Shown in pieces: positions 1 to 10,329 of a DNA stretch of 64,000 nucleotides. The notes under the pieces are model-generated. The model had not been told where the DNA came from. It was given only the letters and a program-made list of their open reading frames with translations, and did no database searches. Each line of letters starts with the position of its first letter. Within the stretch, counting starts at the first letter, position 1. The position numbers and the translations under genes are program-made. The DNA comes from Cenococcum geophilum 1.58 (Eukaryota; Ascomycota; Dothideomycetes; Gloniales; Gloniaceae): NCBI GenBank assembly GCA_001692895.1, contig KV748178.1, forward strand, positions 4,498,887 to 4,562,886. Direction: 5' to 3'.

Positions 1-589
1 TAGAACCTACAGCCTAGTGCTTAATCTCTACCTTTAGTTTTAGATATAACGCAGCTTTAGTAGGTTAGTATTCTATATTCCTTAGCGTTTTACTTATTTG
101 TTAACTTAACTAGGACTAGGGTAGAGCTCTAATTAATATCTAGGTATTAAGTGTTGATCTCTATATGCGCATTTAAATAGTCTATTAGATTCTTATCTAG
201 AAAGATACTAAGGTTTATACCTAAAACTCCTAAAACCTGCAGAACCTATATTATATTAGCTATTTAGTTTAAGTGTCTTATAATCCTTATAACTAGATAT
301 TATCCGTTTTTCTTAGGCTACTATACCTTAAGACTCTTAGCTAATATTAGATCCGCCTTATAGCAAGAGAAAATAAAAGAACGTATCCGCGCACTTTAAA
401 AGTAAGAAATTCGCTTACTAAGTGAACCTAATATTTGCTTATAACCCTTCTTCAGCACCTTAATTAAGCGGTAATTCTATATTAATGTTATTTTATAAGT
501 TAACTAGACGGCACCTACTTACCTTAATTAGTAGTAACCTAACTATAAAGGATTTGCGCGTTATAAATAAGCGTTTATAAGGTGGTTAA
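1..589. other. Unassigned RIP-degraded AT-rich sequence
   Basis: No gene recognised. Both strands carry frequent TAA and TAG, and TpA is abundant while CpA/TpG are depleted, as expected after RIP. The minus strand gives a moderately continuous Gln/Leu-rich reading if RIP-type stops are ignored, but no known motif appears. The stretch ends where the tandemly duplicated unit begins. Confidence 0.5.
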
Positions 590-2513
590 TATTTACTAAG
601 GTGAGTTACCATAGCAATTACTTATTAGTAAGCTAATTTAATAAAATTAGTAGCGCGGATATTTACCTTTAATTAACCTCCGCACTTTCTACCTTATAGC
701 ATTATACCGCAAACTTTATTATTATTATTTTATCTATTATCTATAATACCTTCTTTTATACCTCTAAACATGTCTAACAGCTATTTAGTTAAGGAACTTA
801 ATATACGCGACATTGACGATAAAATAGTTAAGGACGCTTTTAAGGACGCCCTTTCTTTTACTAATCCTTTAGGGTCTCTATCTAAAGAGTTAGCTTTCTA
901 ATACTAAATTATACCTATAGCTAATATAATTTTAGGAAATATATACTAAAATACTCTTTATTGGATCTAGCAGAGCACTATAATAAGGCTATTGCGAAAT
1001 CCGCTAGAAATCTGTTTACCTCTTTACTGCCTAGCTCTTTGCCGCCTACTTCTTTACTACCTACCTCTTTGCCGTCTGCCTCTTCGCCGCCTACTACTTC
1101 TAAAAAGTTTAATTATTATTGTGCTTTTGATTCTTTTAAGAGGCAGGCTAATAGAATTGCTGCGTAAAATGTTTAGTATAAGATAGCCTTTAAATCGTAT
1201 ATATTAACTATACTATTTTAGTGTCTTATCTACTAATTTACCTCTTATAGTAACCCAACAGAAATGTTAGAGGTTTTAGATAACAATAAAGAGAGCAATC
1301 TTAATAACGCCGACTCTCCTAAAAGCCCTCCTCTATCCTCTTATAATCTCCACAGCCCTCGCAAGCTCCGTAGTACGCAGACGGCCTAAGCTATAACGTT
1401 TAATATTAATATAAACGAGCGCCTTCCTATTTAAGTGCCGTTAGTAAATAAATAGTATACCCTAAAAGTTAGTACTTGGGAGAATATAAAGGAAGCTTGC
1501 CAGCGGATATATACCTACGTCTAGAATATTAAGGGTAGCTCTAGTATGCTGCGCGATCTGCTATACGCTCTATACGTTAAGTAAGACTATAAATGTCGCG
1601 TTTATAGGCAGGACTCTAGACCTTATTTTAGAGGTGTATACTTAAAATATTACTTAGGTAGTAGGTCGTGCGAAAAGGTATATGCTATATATGCTTATAG
1701 TATACTATTATTCTATTAGCTAATACGTATATAGGATAGTTTGCTAAGACTAAAGCCGGTCACACCTTAGCGTAAAAAACGTATGTAATTAGCTTCTGCT
1801 AGTAATCCGGCTGGAATACCTAGTAAGAAGGTATAATATCCGCATTTTAATAATATAGATATTACTAATATCCGTATAGCTTTGTACCCGCACTATCCCC
1901 CCTCTAGAGACCTCCCCTCCTTTAAAGACTTCTACTCTTTTACTAATTCCTAGTACGTCTGGTACTACTTCTAGTACTCTCGCTCGCACGAAATCTATTA
2001 GGGTGTATTTAGTAATTGCTGTTTCCGCGCGCGTTAATATAGTTAGTAAATAGGTAACTAATATAGCGAAAGATGTTTAAGCTATAGACCGCCAGTTAAA
2101 TAAGTTTAGAGATTCTCTAAGTAAAATAAAGGATAAGCTTGCGTTCTTAAGGTATAGTATTACTACACTTATACGCAACACTGGGTTGCCGGATATAGAA
2201 TTTAAGTAGATATAGGTTAGCTGTTGCTGCGAGTTAGCTGTTATTACAGGTTTAGAGTAATAAAATAGTAGTTCTTACCTCTTTACTACTATATATAAAT
2301 TAAGTCTCTGCCTTGCATTTAATAGATATACCTAATTAATATTATAATATTCGTATAAGCTAGGATAAAGATATATATATAAGCTAGGATAAAGATATAT
2401 ATATAAGCTAGGATAAAGATATATATATAAGCTAGGATAAAGATATATATATAAGCTAGGATAAAGATATCCGCACAAGCTAAGATAAAGATATTTATAT
2501 ATCCGCACCGCTG
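590..2513 (+). pseudogene. Tandem unit A: unidentified degraded gene-like unit
   Basis: First of two head-to-tail copies of a ~1.9 kb unit. Homology to the second copy starts at a TTACTAAGGTRAGT stretch and runs to an ATATCCGCACC end. In the plus sense both copies share a short N-terminal piece with ELNIR near 795 (2780 in copy B), a Ser/Pro/Leu-rich segment (about 1015-1100), an Asn/Ser/Pro stretch (NNADSPKSPPLSSYNL, about 1303-1350), and a region with Tyr, Cys and Arg (about 1470-1720). A short GT...TACTAA...TAG stretch near 1220-1246 could be an intron. Stops are almost all TAA/TAG, the RIP signature. I do not recognise the family. The pair could be a duplicated host gene or an unknown transposon. 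Confidence 0.5.
2357..2500. repeat. 24-bp minisatellite, about 6 copies
   Basis: Unit AAGCTAGGATAAAGATATAT plus four further bases, recurring at 2357, 2381, 2405, 2429, 2453 and 2477, then ATATCCGCACC. The four central copies look identical and the last is diverged. It closes tandem unit A. The minus-strand translation is a simple periodic peptide (FILAYIYI), not a gene. Confidence 0.9.
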
Positions 2514-4494
2514 ATGTTTACTAAGGTAAGTCACCATAGCAGCAATTATTTATTAGTGCGCTGTTTTAATAAAATTTACAGATTAGATATTTACCTTAAA
2601 TTAACCTCTGTATGTCTTCTTTCTCTACTAACCTTTTACCTTACAGCACCGCACCACAAACTTTATTATTATTGTTTTATCTACTATCCCTTAGCATTCT
2701 ACTATCTATAATGCCTTTATTTACACCCGTAAACAATATTAATACAAATAATAGCAGCCAGGCAGTTGAGGAACTTAATATACGCGAAATAAATAAGGAT
2801 GCTGTTAAGTATATAATGGCTACTCTTACTAAGCCTTTGGACTCTGTTTCTAAAGAGTAAGCTTTCTAATACTAAATTATGCCTATAGCTAATATAATTT
2901 TAGAAAATATATACTAAAGCGCTCTTTATAGGATTTAGTAGACAATAAAAATATAGATAGAGCCGAATCCGCTAAAAATCCGCGTACCTTTTTGCTGCCT
3001 GCCTTTCCGTTGCCTATATCTTTGCTATAGACCACTTTGCCATTAGTTTCTTCGCCGTCCGCTTCTTTGCCGTCCGCCTCTCTGCTGCCGCTACCTAATG
3101 CTTCTAAAAGGAGGCTTAATAAGGCTTATTTATCTTCTTTTCTTAGAAAGCAGGCTAAAAAGGCTGCTAATACGAATCTAAAGGCCAAGATAGCCATTAA
3201 ATTGTATATGTTAGTTATACTGTTTTAATGTCTTATTTACTAACTTACCTCTTATAGTAACCTAATAGAGATATTAGAGATTTTAGATAATAATAAGAGC
3301 AATCTTAATAACGCTAACTCTCCTAAAAGCCCTCCTCTATCCTCTTATAATCTCTATAGCCCTTATAATCTCTGCAGCCTTTATAATCTTTATAGTACTA
3401 TAAATATAAATAAACGCCTTCCTATCTAAGTGCCGTTAGCGAATAAATAGTACACTCTAAAAGCTAGTGTTTAGGAGAATATAAAGGAAAGTTGCTAGCG
3501 AATATTAATACATGTCCAGAATATTAAGGGTAGCTTTAGTAAGCTACGTAATCCGCTATATACTCTATATAAGAAGTATAGCTATAAATATTGCGTTTAC
3601 AAGAAGGACTCTAGGCCTTATTTTAGGGGTGCGTGCTTAAGATATTATAGAGGTAGTAGGTCGTGCGGAAAGGTATATACTAATAGTATACTATTATTCT
3701 GTTAGCTAATATGTGTATAGGAAAGTTTACTAAATCTAGAGCCGGTTATACCTTAGGGTAGAAAACATGTAAAATTAACTTCTGCTAATAATCTAGCTAA
3801 AATGCCTACTAAGAAGGTATAGTATCCACGTGTTAATAATACGGATATTGCTAATATCCGTATAGCTTCGTTCTTATACTATCCCCGCCCATGCTACTAC
3901 GCCTCCCCCCCCATTAAGACTCCCACTTATAGTAGTATACACAGCTATAGAGGCACCCGCTCTGCCGCTGCTCCTTTAACTCTTTTACTAATTACTAGCA
4001 CGTCAGGTGCTACTATTACTGCTGCTACTTCTACTAGTATAAAATCTGTTAGGATGTATTTAGTAATTGCTGTTTCTACGCGTATTAATATAGTTTATAA
4101 ACGGGTAACTAATATAGCAAAAGATGTTTAAGCTATGGACCGCCGGTTAAATAAGTTTGGAGATTCTCTAAGTAAGATAAAGGATAAGCTTGCATTCCTA
4201 AGGTGTAGTGTTACTACACTTATATACAACGCTAGGCTACCGGATATTAAATAAGTAGATATAAGTTAGCTATTGCTGCGGGTTGGCTATTATTATAGGT
4301 TTATAGTAATAAAATAGTAGCTTTTACCTTTTTGCTACTATATATGTAGGAATTAAGTCTCCGCCTTAAATTTAATAGATATACTTAATTAATATTATAA
4401 TATCCGTATAAGCTAAGGTAAAGATATCCATATAAGCTAAGATAAAGATATCTGTATAAGCTAAGATAAAGATATTTATATATCCGCACCATAA
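2514..4494 (+). pseudogene. Tandem unit B: second copy of the unidentified unit
   Basis: Second head-to-tail copy, sharing order and most of its sequence with unit A. A short open stretch begins at the ATG at 2711 (MPLFTPVNN...) and runs about 49 codons through ELNIRE and ending SVSKE. The Ser/Pro/Leu-rich stretch is near 3000-3100 and the NNANSPKSPPLSSYNL-like stretch near 3306-3350. Differences from unit A are mainly transitions plus small indels. A tandem duplication of this size is a strong RIP trigger, which fits the heavy C-to-T/G-to-A load in both copies. No domain recognised. The copy ends in the same minisatellite, with fewer repeats. Confidence 0.5.
4410..4481. repeat. 24-bp minisatellite, about 3 copies
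   Basis: AAGCTAAGATAAAGATATC-type units start at 4410, 4434 and 4458 and are followed by the same ATATCCGCACC end as unit A. Copy number differs from the ~6 copies in unit A, so the arrays changed length after the duplication. Confidence 0.85.
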
Positions 4495-7480
4495 AATAGC
4501 TAACTGCTATATTATATACTACGTACTAAAAAGATTATACGCTAGCTAGAATTAATATTAATAAAAAGAACTTGCTTAATATATTAAGACAGAAACGTAC
4601 TATAAGCCTAAGTATTTAAAAGTCCTCCGGTATATTATCTGTAGCTTTATTAAATCCGTCCTTATAAGAGTTGTATAGTAAACTGCTAATATAAGACATC
4701 CGTATATTAAAATTAGTAATGCCTCCCTATAAAAGCCGCTCTAATCTAAGTTAAAGAATAGTAGGTACCTTAAACCCAATGTCCCGTATACGCTGACGTA
4801 TAATTAAGTCCTTAGCAGTTATATCTGTAAGGGACTAGATATTAACCGCAGGAGACTTAATTATATAATTAGATATTATCCGCTTACTAAACGCGTCCTT
4901 AAACTTAGTACGAGGAGGTCTAGTATAGCTTATAGTAAGAACACTCTACCTAAATAGAGAGTCTACTCTAAAGGTTAAGTTTCCGCGTAATTGGAGTAAC
5001 TCCTTTAGCTAAAGATTTAGTAGTTTATTAAGTTAATTAGCTTTAAAAAAGCTATTTAGCTCTCCACGATTACTAATTAGCCTATTTACCAGTACGGCCT
5101 GCTAAAGTACTAGATTACACGCCTCCGTTATAATTAACCTCCAGAAGTATATTATTTTAAATATATAGTTATTGCTCCTTAATCCGGCAAAGTAAAGGCA
5201 AAGATGGGAAATTATATGCTTTAAAAGGCCAATATCCGCATACTTAATAGCGTATTTTAACACTTTATATGTTTTAACTACCTATAGATACTGAATATAA
5301 TTAAAGAACTCTATATTAATAATCTAAGTGGGCTGGCTTATAGTAGCGGAGCTGGGTACTATAAGTAATTAATCTATAACCTAAGAACCTCTGCGGGTAG
5401 AGGGCTGCGGAGGAACCAATTTATTAGCCTTACGGCCGACTTTAGAGCTAAAACCTGCTACACTGATATCCTTAATATGCTATAAAAACCACTTAGGCGT
5501 TAAGAATCTAATATATCTTTTAACCGCACCTTTTTTGTAGATATTAAGCCTATCGCAGATATATATTAAGAAGAGTGTAATAATACGGGCATTAAAACTA
5601 TGCAGTACTAGCTCCTTAAGATAGTAAAAGGGAGGGCGCTCTATAGGAATATTTTGTCGCTTAAGGTGATTTATATAAGTATAGAGCGTAGAGTACTACT
5701 ATACATATTGCTTACCACCGAAGAAAGTTCTTATAATTATATATAGGAAGTTTAACTAAAGGTGCTAAAAACCTAAAATAGGTAGTACCTAACGGTGGCT
5801 ATTATATAAGAGCGCAGCCTCCACCCGCTCCCGCTTATAGGCGTAAATAAGCTTTACGGTTTTCTAATTACCGTATACTAGATATAATCGGTCCTGGAAA
5901 TCATTGTTATAATTAAGCTGTAGTTGCTCTAAGAAGATCGTCTTAAGTACGCGATAGTTGCTATTTATAGAAGCCTCGCTCTCTATAATAGGGCCTAGGT
6001 TTATATAGGTTGTCTTTATTAATAGTAGAATATTTATCTCTGGCATACGCGGATATTTAAGCTTAGTGTTGGATTTAAAAATACTATTTATAGCGGCTGG
6101 ATACGCGCTTTAGAGAGTATTTGCAATTATAAAAATAGATATCCGATTTTAAACGCTATTATATATATTGCCTAGCGCCTTAGCAATATCCTTAATCTAA
6201 AGCTGTACCTAGTTATACAGTATACTTTAAAGAAGGCCGCTAGGGGGAATATAAGATCCGCGAATAAGTTTTCTAGTAGTATGGGAATGGAAAACACTAG
6301 TGTCTCTAACTAACTAATATCGCGATCGCTTAAGGTAGTTAAAGTTATTATATATAATATAGATATTATTAAGAGCGGATATTAATTAGAGGTAAGTCTT
6401 TAATAACATTAGCGCTAGTATATCCGCCGCTGGTATTATAACTTTCCTTAAAGCGTTCGGCTAAGCCCATCTTTTAGTAGTTAAGTGTTTTATATCTATT
6501 AATAAGTCCTAGTCTATAAAGCAGTAATAGAACCCAACACTTTATACCTATGCCTTAAAGATAAAGACTAAGAAGCTAAGTAAAATAGTTAGTAGAGTTT
6601 TAAGCGCGGCCTAACGAAAGGATAGACGTAAGAAGAATAATCCGCCCTAGATACGGATTTCGCAATTTATTAGTTCTTAATTGTGCTAATAATCCTTCTA
6701 TTAGTTAGTAGAGTAGAGGGGTATATTAGCTAATTGTCTTATAGCCCTCTAAGAGTTAAACGTCTTTAAACTCTAGATCTAATTTCTATAGGCCAAAGAT
6801 AACCGTCTTCTGCTAAAGATTATAAAGCTCTTTATAAAGGATATTTATAACCGCATTAACTAGTTCCGAATAGATACCCGCAGTCTCTATAATCGCGTTA
6901 TGGGTTTCTTTGTCCCCTAGAAGGGTAATAATAAGATTCTTTGCCTTCTTCTTTTTTGCGCCTTATCTTTTACTAATACTAAGCTGTAGCTACTCTAAAA
7001 AAAGGTTACTAAAGGACCATCGCCAGTTCCGTAAATGCTCTATAATAAATAGAACTTTCTCTTCCCTTATTACCGGGCGCGATATCCGCTTAGCGAATAC
7101 TCCAGTTAGCGTTTAGATAGGCGTCCGCCGGTTAACTAGTATTGTGTTTATTATAGGGATAGGCAATTTAATTATTAATATATTACCCGTTTGGCGGCGC
7201 TTTCTGCTTAATATCGCGGGGGCTAATAGGGTAGATATATTAATTAATTATAGAGCTAGTTCTGCAGATTAATTTAACGGTATTTCTAAGATAATAGCTG
7301 TTGTGGGGTTATAGATTAATTTTGTTAAAGAAGGTAACTGCTCTATATATAAAACAAGTTGCTTCGCTTAATAAATATTGGCAAAGTCCCTTAGACCATA
7401 GAATTAACTTTTTAACAAAAAAGGTTAGCGATATCCGCTTGCGGATATACGTATGTCCGCTAACTGATTCTATGGTCTGA
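4495..7480 (-). pseudogene. DUF6589-like protein gene, RIP-degraded
   Basis: Read on the minus strand with RIP stops tolerated, this is one long protein-like frame. The clearest piece is the open stretch 6046-5864, ending QDRLYLVYGN and followed past a stop by KTVKLIYAYKRERV. This resembles the YGDQ(K/L)T motif I associate with fungal DUF6589 proteins. Downstream (about 5190-4950) come AGLRSNNY-, FWRLIITEACN- and NRGELNSFF-like pieces matching my memory of that family's C-terminal half. DUF6589 proteins are common in repeat-rich fungal regions and are suspected transposon proteins; their biochemical function is not established. Many in-frame stops make it non-functional. The N-terminal limit is uncertain, near 7300. 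Family assignment is from memory of motifs. Confidence 0.5.
7393..7478. repeat. Nested palindrome, 86 bp
   Basis: Outer arms AGACCATAGAAT (7393-7404) and ATTCTATGGTCT (7467-7478) are perfect inverted repeats. Inside, ATATCCGC (7431-7438) faces GCGGATAT (7441-7448) across two bases. It lies just upstream of the presumed 5' end of the DUF6589-like gene, so it may be a transposon end or a small MITE. Confidence 0.75.
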
Positions 7481-7540
7481 GCTTGCTGAGGTAAGTATAT
7501 GCATACAGGTCGGCTAGACTACGCTAAAATATCGGCCCGA

Positions 7541-8028
7541 TACAGTTATTTAAAAAAGATCGGTAAAAATCGCCAAGCTATAGCAGCGCGTATTACCCCC
7601 CTATTAAAACAATACACCCCCTATAGCCCCACTAATATAGTTCTATATTTTATAAATAGAGGCTCATTTTGTAGCTCTACTCTAGGGCTATAAAATAAGT
7701 CCTTATTTATATAATTCAAGGTTATTTTGGCGGAGTTATGAGGGGTGCTTATTTCTAAGAATGGAGGGGTCGGATTAGTCAGCGCAGAGCCTTAATTTAA
7801 GTTTTGCAGCCTTTGTAAAGCACCCATATAATTCTACCAATATTGGTCCAATTTATATAAATAGAACCTCGTTTTATAGCCCTAGAATAGAGCTATAAAA
7901 TAAGCCTATATTTATAAAATATAGAGCTATATTGGTGGGGCTATAGGGGGGATATTGTTTTGATTTGGGGGGGTGATGCGCGCTGCTGCGGCTTGGCGAT
8001 TTTTACCGATCTTTTTGAAATGACTGTA
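7541..8028. mobile_element. Fold-back (MITE-like) element with long inverted arms
   Basis: Left arm 7541-7714 and right arm 7851-8028 are near-complementary over about 175 bp, separated by a 136-bp spacer. Outer ends read TACAGTTATTT on the left and AAATGACTGTA on the right. Internal landmarks on the left are AAGATCGGTAAAAATCGCC, CTATAGCCCCAC and CTAGGGCTATAAAA, each with its complement on the right. The left arm carries more C-to-T changes, so RIP is uneven. No coding capacity is credible; short open frames here are artefacts of the arms. No target duplication was identified. It is presumably mobilised in trans by an unknown transposase, or is a simple inverted duplication. Confidence 0.8.
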
Positions 8029-8525
8029 GGCGAAACCTCCGCCTACTATACCGAATTTGACTTTCCCTCTAACACTTTGACCTTACTCTTTACCTCTCCT
8101 TTTATTATAGATCCATTTAAATATATTTTAAATACATTCTAAATATAATATTTATAACGTTAAAGAGCTATATAAGCTATCTGTAACATATTCTAAAGCA
8201 ATTTTAATAGTTTAGGCTATTTAGGAAGCCTACCTAAGAATAAAAAGGTTCCCTAAGGGGGTAGATGCTTTTACTAAAGTAAGTAGTTCTAAATATATTT
8301 AGAATATATTCCTAATATAATTCCAGCGTAGTAATATAGTAGACTTAACTATAGGGGAGGTTTTCTATTAGTACAGTATTTTATTAATTTTAGTAGTTAA
8401 TATAGCTATATCTATACAGCCTTTTTATAGGGGAAGTTTTAGTATTTTTACTATTTAAGGGAAAGTTAATACACTATACTAACTACTAGATATACTAGGG
8501 GGCTATATAATATCTTACCTAATTT
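8029..8525. other. Unassigned AT-rich sequence
   Basis: No gene recognised. The stretch contains short related AT-rich pieces (TTTAAATATATTTTAAATA near 8117 and CTAAATATATTTAGAATAT near 8291). A plus-sense reading gives a weak protein-like stretch about 8190-8340 with RIP-type stops and no known motif. Confidence 0.4.
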
Positions 8526-8949
8526 TGTTACGGACCTAATAATAGTAGTAGTATAACTACTAAGGGAGGATATAAACAGACTAGTGGTGGAAGCGTAGAA
8601 GGCGCTAAAACTAGTCGAACTATAGAATAAGGGGTAACTAAGTTATATAACATATTACGTTACTAGTTTAGTATGTGGGAATATAGGAACGTAGGAATAT
8701 AGGTAACGTACTAACGTACTAACGTACTAATGTACTTAGTCATTACTATAGGGAGGAGTTATATATTTAAGGAGCCACCGTCTCTACCTAGATAGTTCCT
8801 TTCCTTATAGTAAATCTTAGAATATAATTATAGTTAATCTATTAGGCAAACACTCTACCAGTTATTATTATATTATTAACATTTTATTTACCTATATACC
8901 TAGCCTATTAATAAGTCTACCATAGTATTTCCTATAAGGCTTCGTTATA
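8526..8949 (+). repeat. LTR of the truncated Gypsy-A copy
   Basis: About 424 bp, starting TGTTACGG and ending TTCGTTATA. It contains a short ACGTACTA tandem repeat near 8708-8740. The segment 8780-8949 aligns in reverse complement to the left part of the Gypsy-A LTRs. Confidence 0.75.
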
Positions 8950-9630
8950 TATTTACTACCGCGGTTACGGTATTAATAAAGTTAAATAATATACTACCGA
9001 AAGCTCTAGTTACAACACTATTAACGGCGGTAACTACCTTAGGTATAAGCGGTAATACTAGTATAAAGGACACTAACTCTTAACTAGTTACGATAGGATA
9101 GTTATAGAAAATAGTTAACTAATTATTAAATAATAATAGGATACTTAAAGAAAAGATTAATAGGATAGGCGTAGCTAAGGTTAAGTTACTCTCTATTAAA
9201 TAATTCTTAGGCGAGAAGTTAAAACTTAAGGGATTTCTTACGTAAATATATTTTAAGGTTATATAAGGAGTAAAACTAGCGACACCTATAGACTAGATAA
9301 CGTATATAGGACTATTCCTAACAGGAAGAGCACTTAAGTAGTTTAAATCTTACCTTATAGAACTATAGATAAATAGAGCAATAGCTACTAACTATAAAGT
9401 ATAACATATATTCTTAAAGTAGGAGGCATTTATAGAACAATTAACACAGATATTTAGAGACCCTAAAGTGACAATGACGGTGGAAAGAAAACTTTAAAAT
9501 CTAGTATAGCAAACCTTAGCAATTAAGTATATAACGTAGTTTTAAATGCTTGCAATATAGGTTAAATAGAATAATAAGGTGCTTATAGTATAGTATAAAT
9601 AGGGGCTTAAGGTAAAAATCCCCTATAGGT
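8526..9630 (+). mobile_element. Gypsy-A family fragment: 5' LTR plus partial gag
   Basis: A 424-bp LTR (8526-8949, TG start) is the reverse complement of the LTRs at 44195-44615 and 56176-56600. It is followed in the plus sense by a Ty3/Gypsy gag remnant (about 8975-9625), recognisable from its similarity to the gag regions of the two longer copies and from a typical gag core. The copy is broken: similarity stops near 9630 and no pol or 3' LTR follows. It is RIP-degraded and the LTR is more diverged than those of the other copies, suggesting an old or separate subfamily insertion. Confidence 0.75.
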
Positions 9631-9639
9631 ACCAATGCC

Positions 9640-10050
9640 CATATATTCCACCGCTCTATAGAAACTAATCCCCTACGGCTTACATTCCTATACGGCTTTT
9701 ACTCTCTTATAGAAACTTTTAGCTATATCTTTCACTCCCCTATGGAACAAATCCCCTATAAATTCCATTCCTATATATAGTAAACCGTATCTTCTACTGC
9801 CCTATAAGAACTATACCCTATAGCTCCTACTCCTATATAGCTTTTACTCCCCTATAGAAACTAATAGCGATTTCTTCCACTTCCTTATGGAAACTAACCT
9901 TCTATAGCTTGCGGTTCTCTATAGGTTAATACCCGCTTTCTTTATCGCCTTATAGCTTTTAATTTCTTATAGGAACTAACGCTTATATCTTCTACTTCTC
10001 TATAGGAACTAATGCCCTATAGCTTCCGTTCTCCTATTTCTAGATCCACA
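9640..10050. repeat. Degenerate minisatellite, ~30-40 bp unit
   Basis: Recurrent CCCCTATAGAAACTAATCC and CCTATAGCTTCCACT-like pieces alternate about ten times with imperfect spacing. No coding sense was found. It abuts the broken end of the gag fragment. Confidence 0.65.
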
Positions 10051-10329
10051 AGCAATTTGCCCGCGCTATAGCCTACCGTATAGCCCTTGTTGTTATAATA
10101 GTAAGTAAGTAATTTCAAGAAAGCAATAAGTAATAATGCTACTAGCTATAAGATCTACAAGGCGTATTTAATGCTATATATATATAAGCGAATCTACGCA
10201 TATAAGTTTAAATTCTTAACTAATCTAGCGCCTTTAAAGTCACTCTTAAAATTTTGGTTTAACGTAAGAGCTATTCTTAAATGCTTATATATAAGTTTCT
10301 CCCTCTTACTTTTAGCCAAGCTATAACCA

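Noticed and set aside
7960-8142. 60-codon plus-strand open frame next to the fold-back element
   Set aside because: Its first third is the right inverted arm and it has no recognisable domain or start context.
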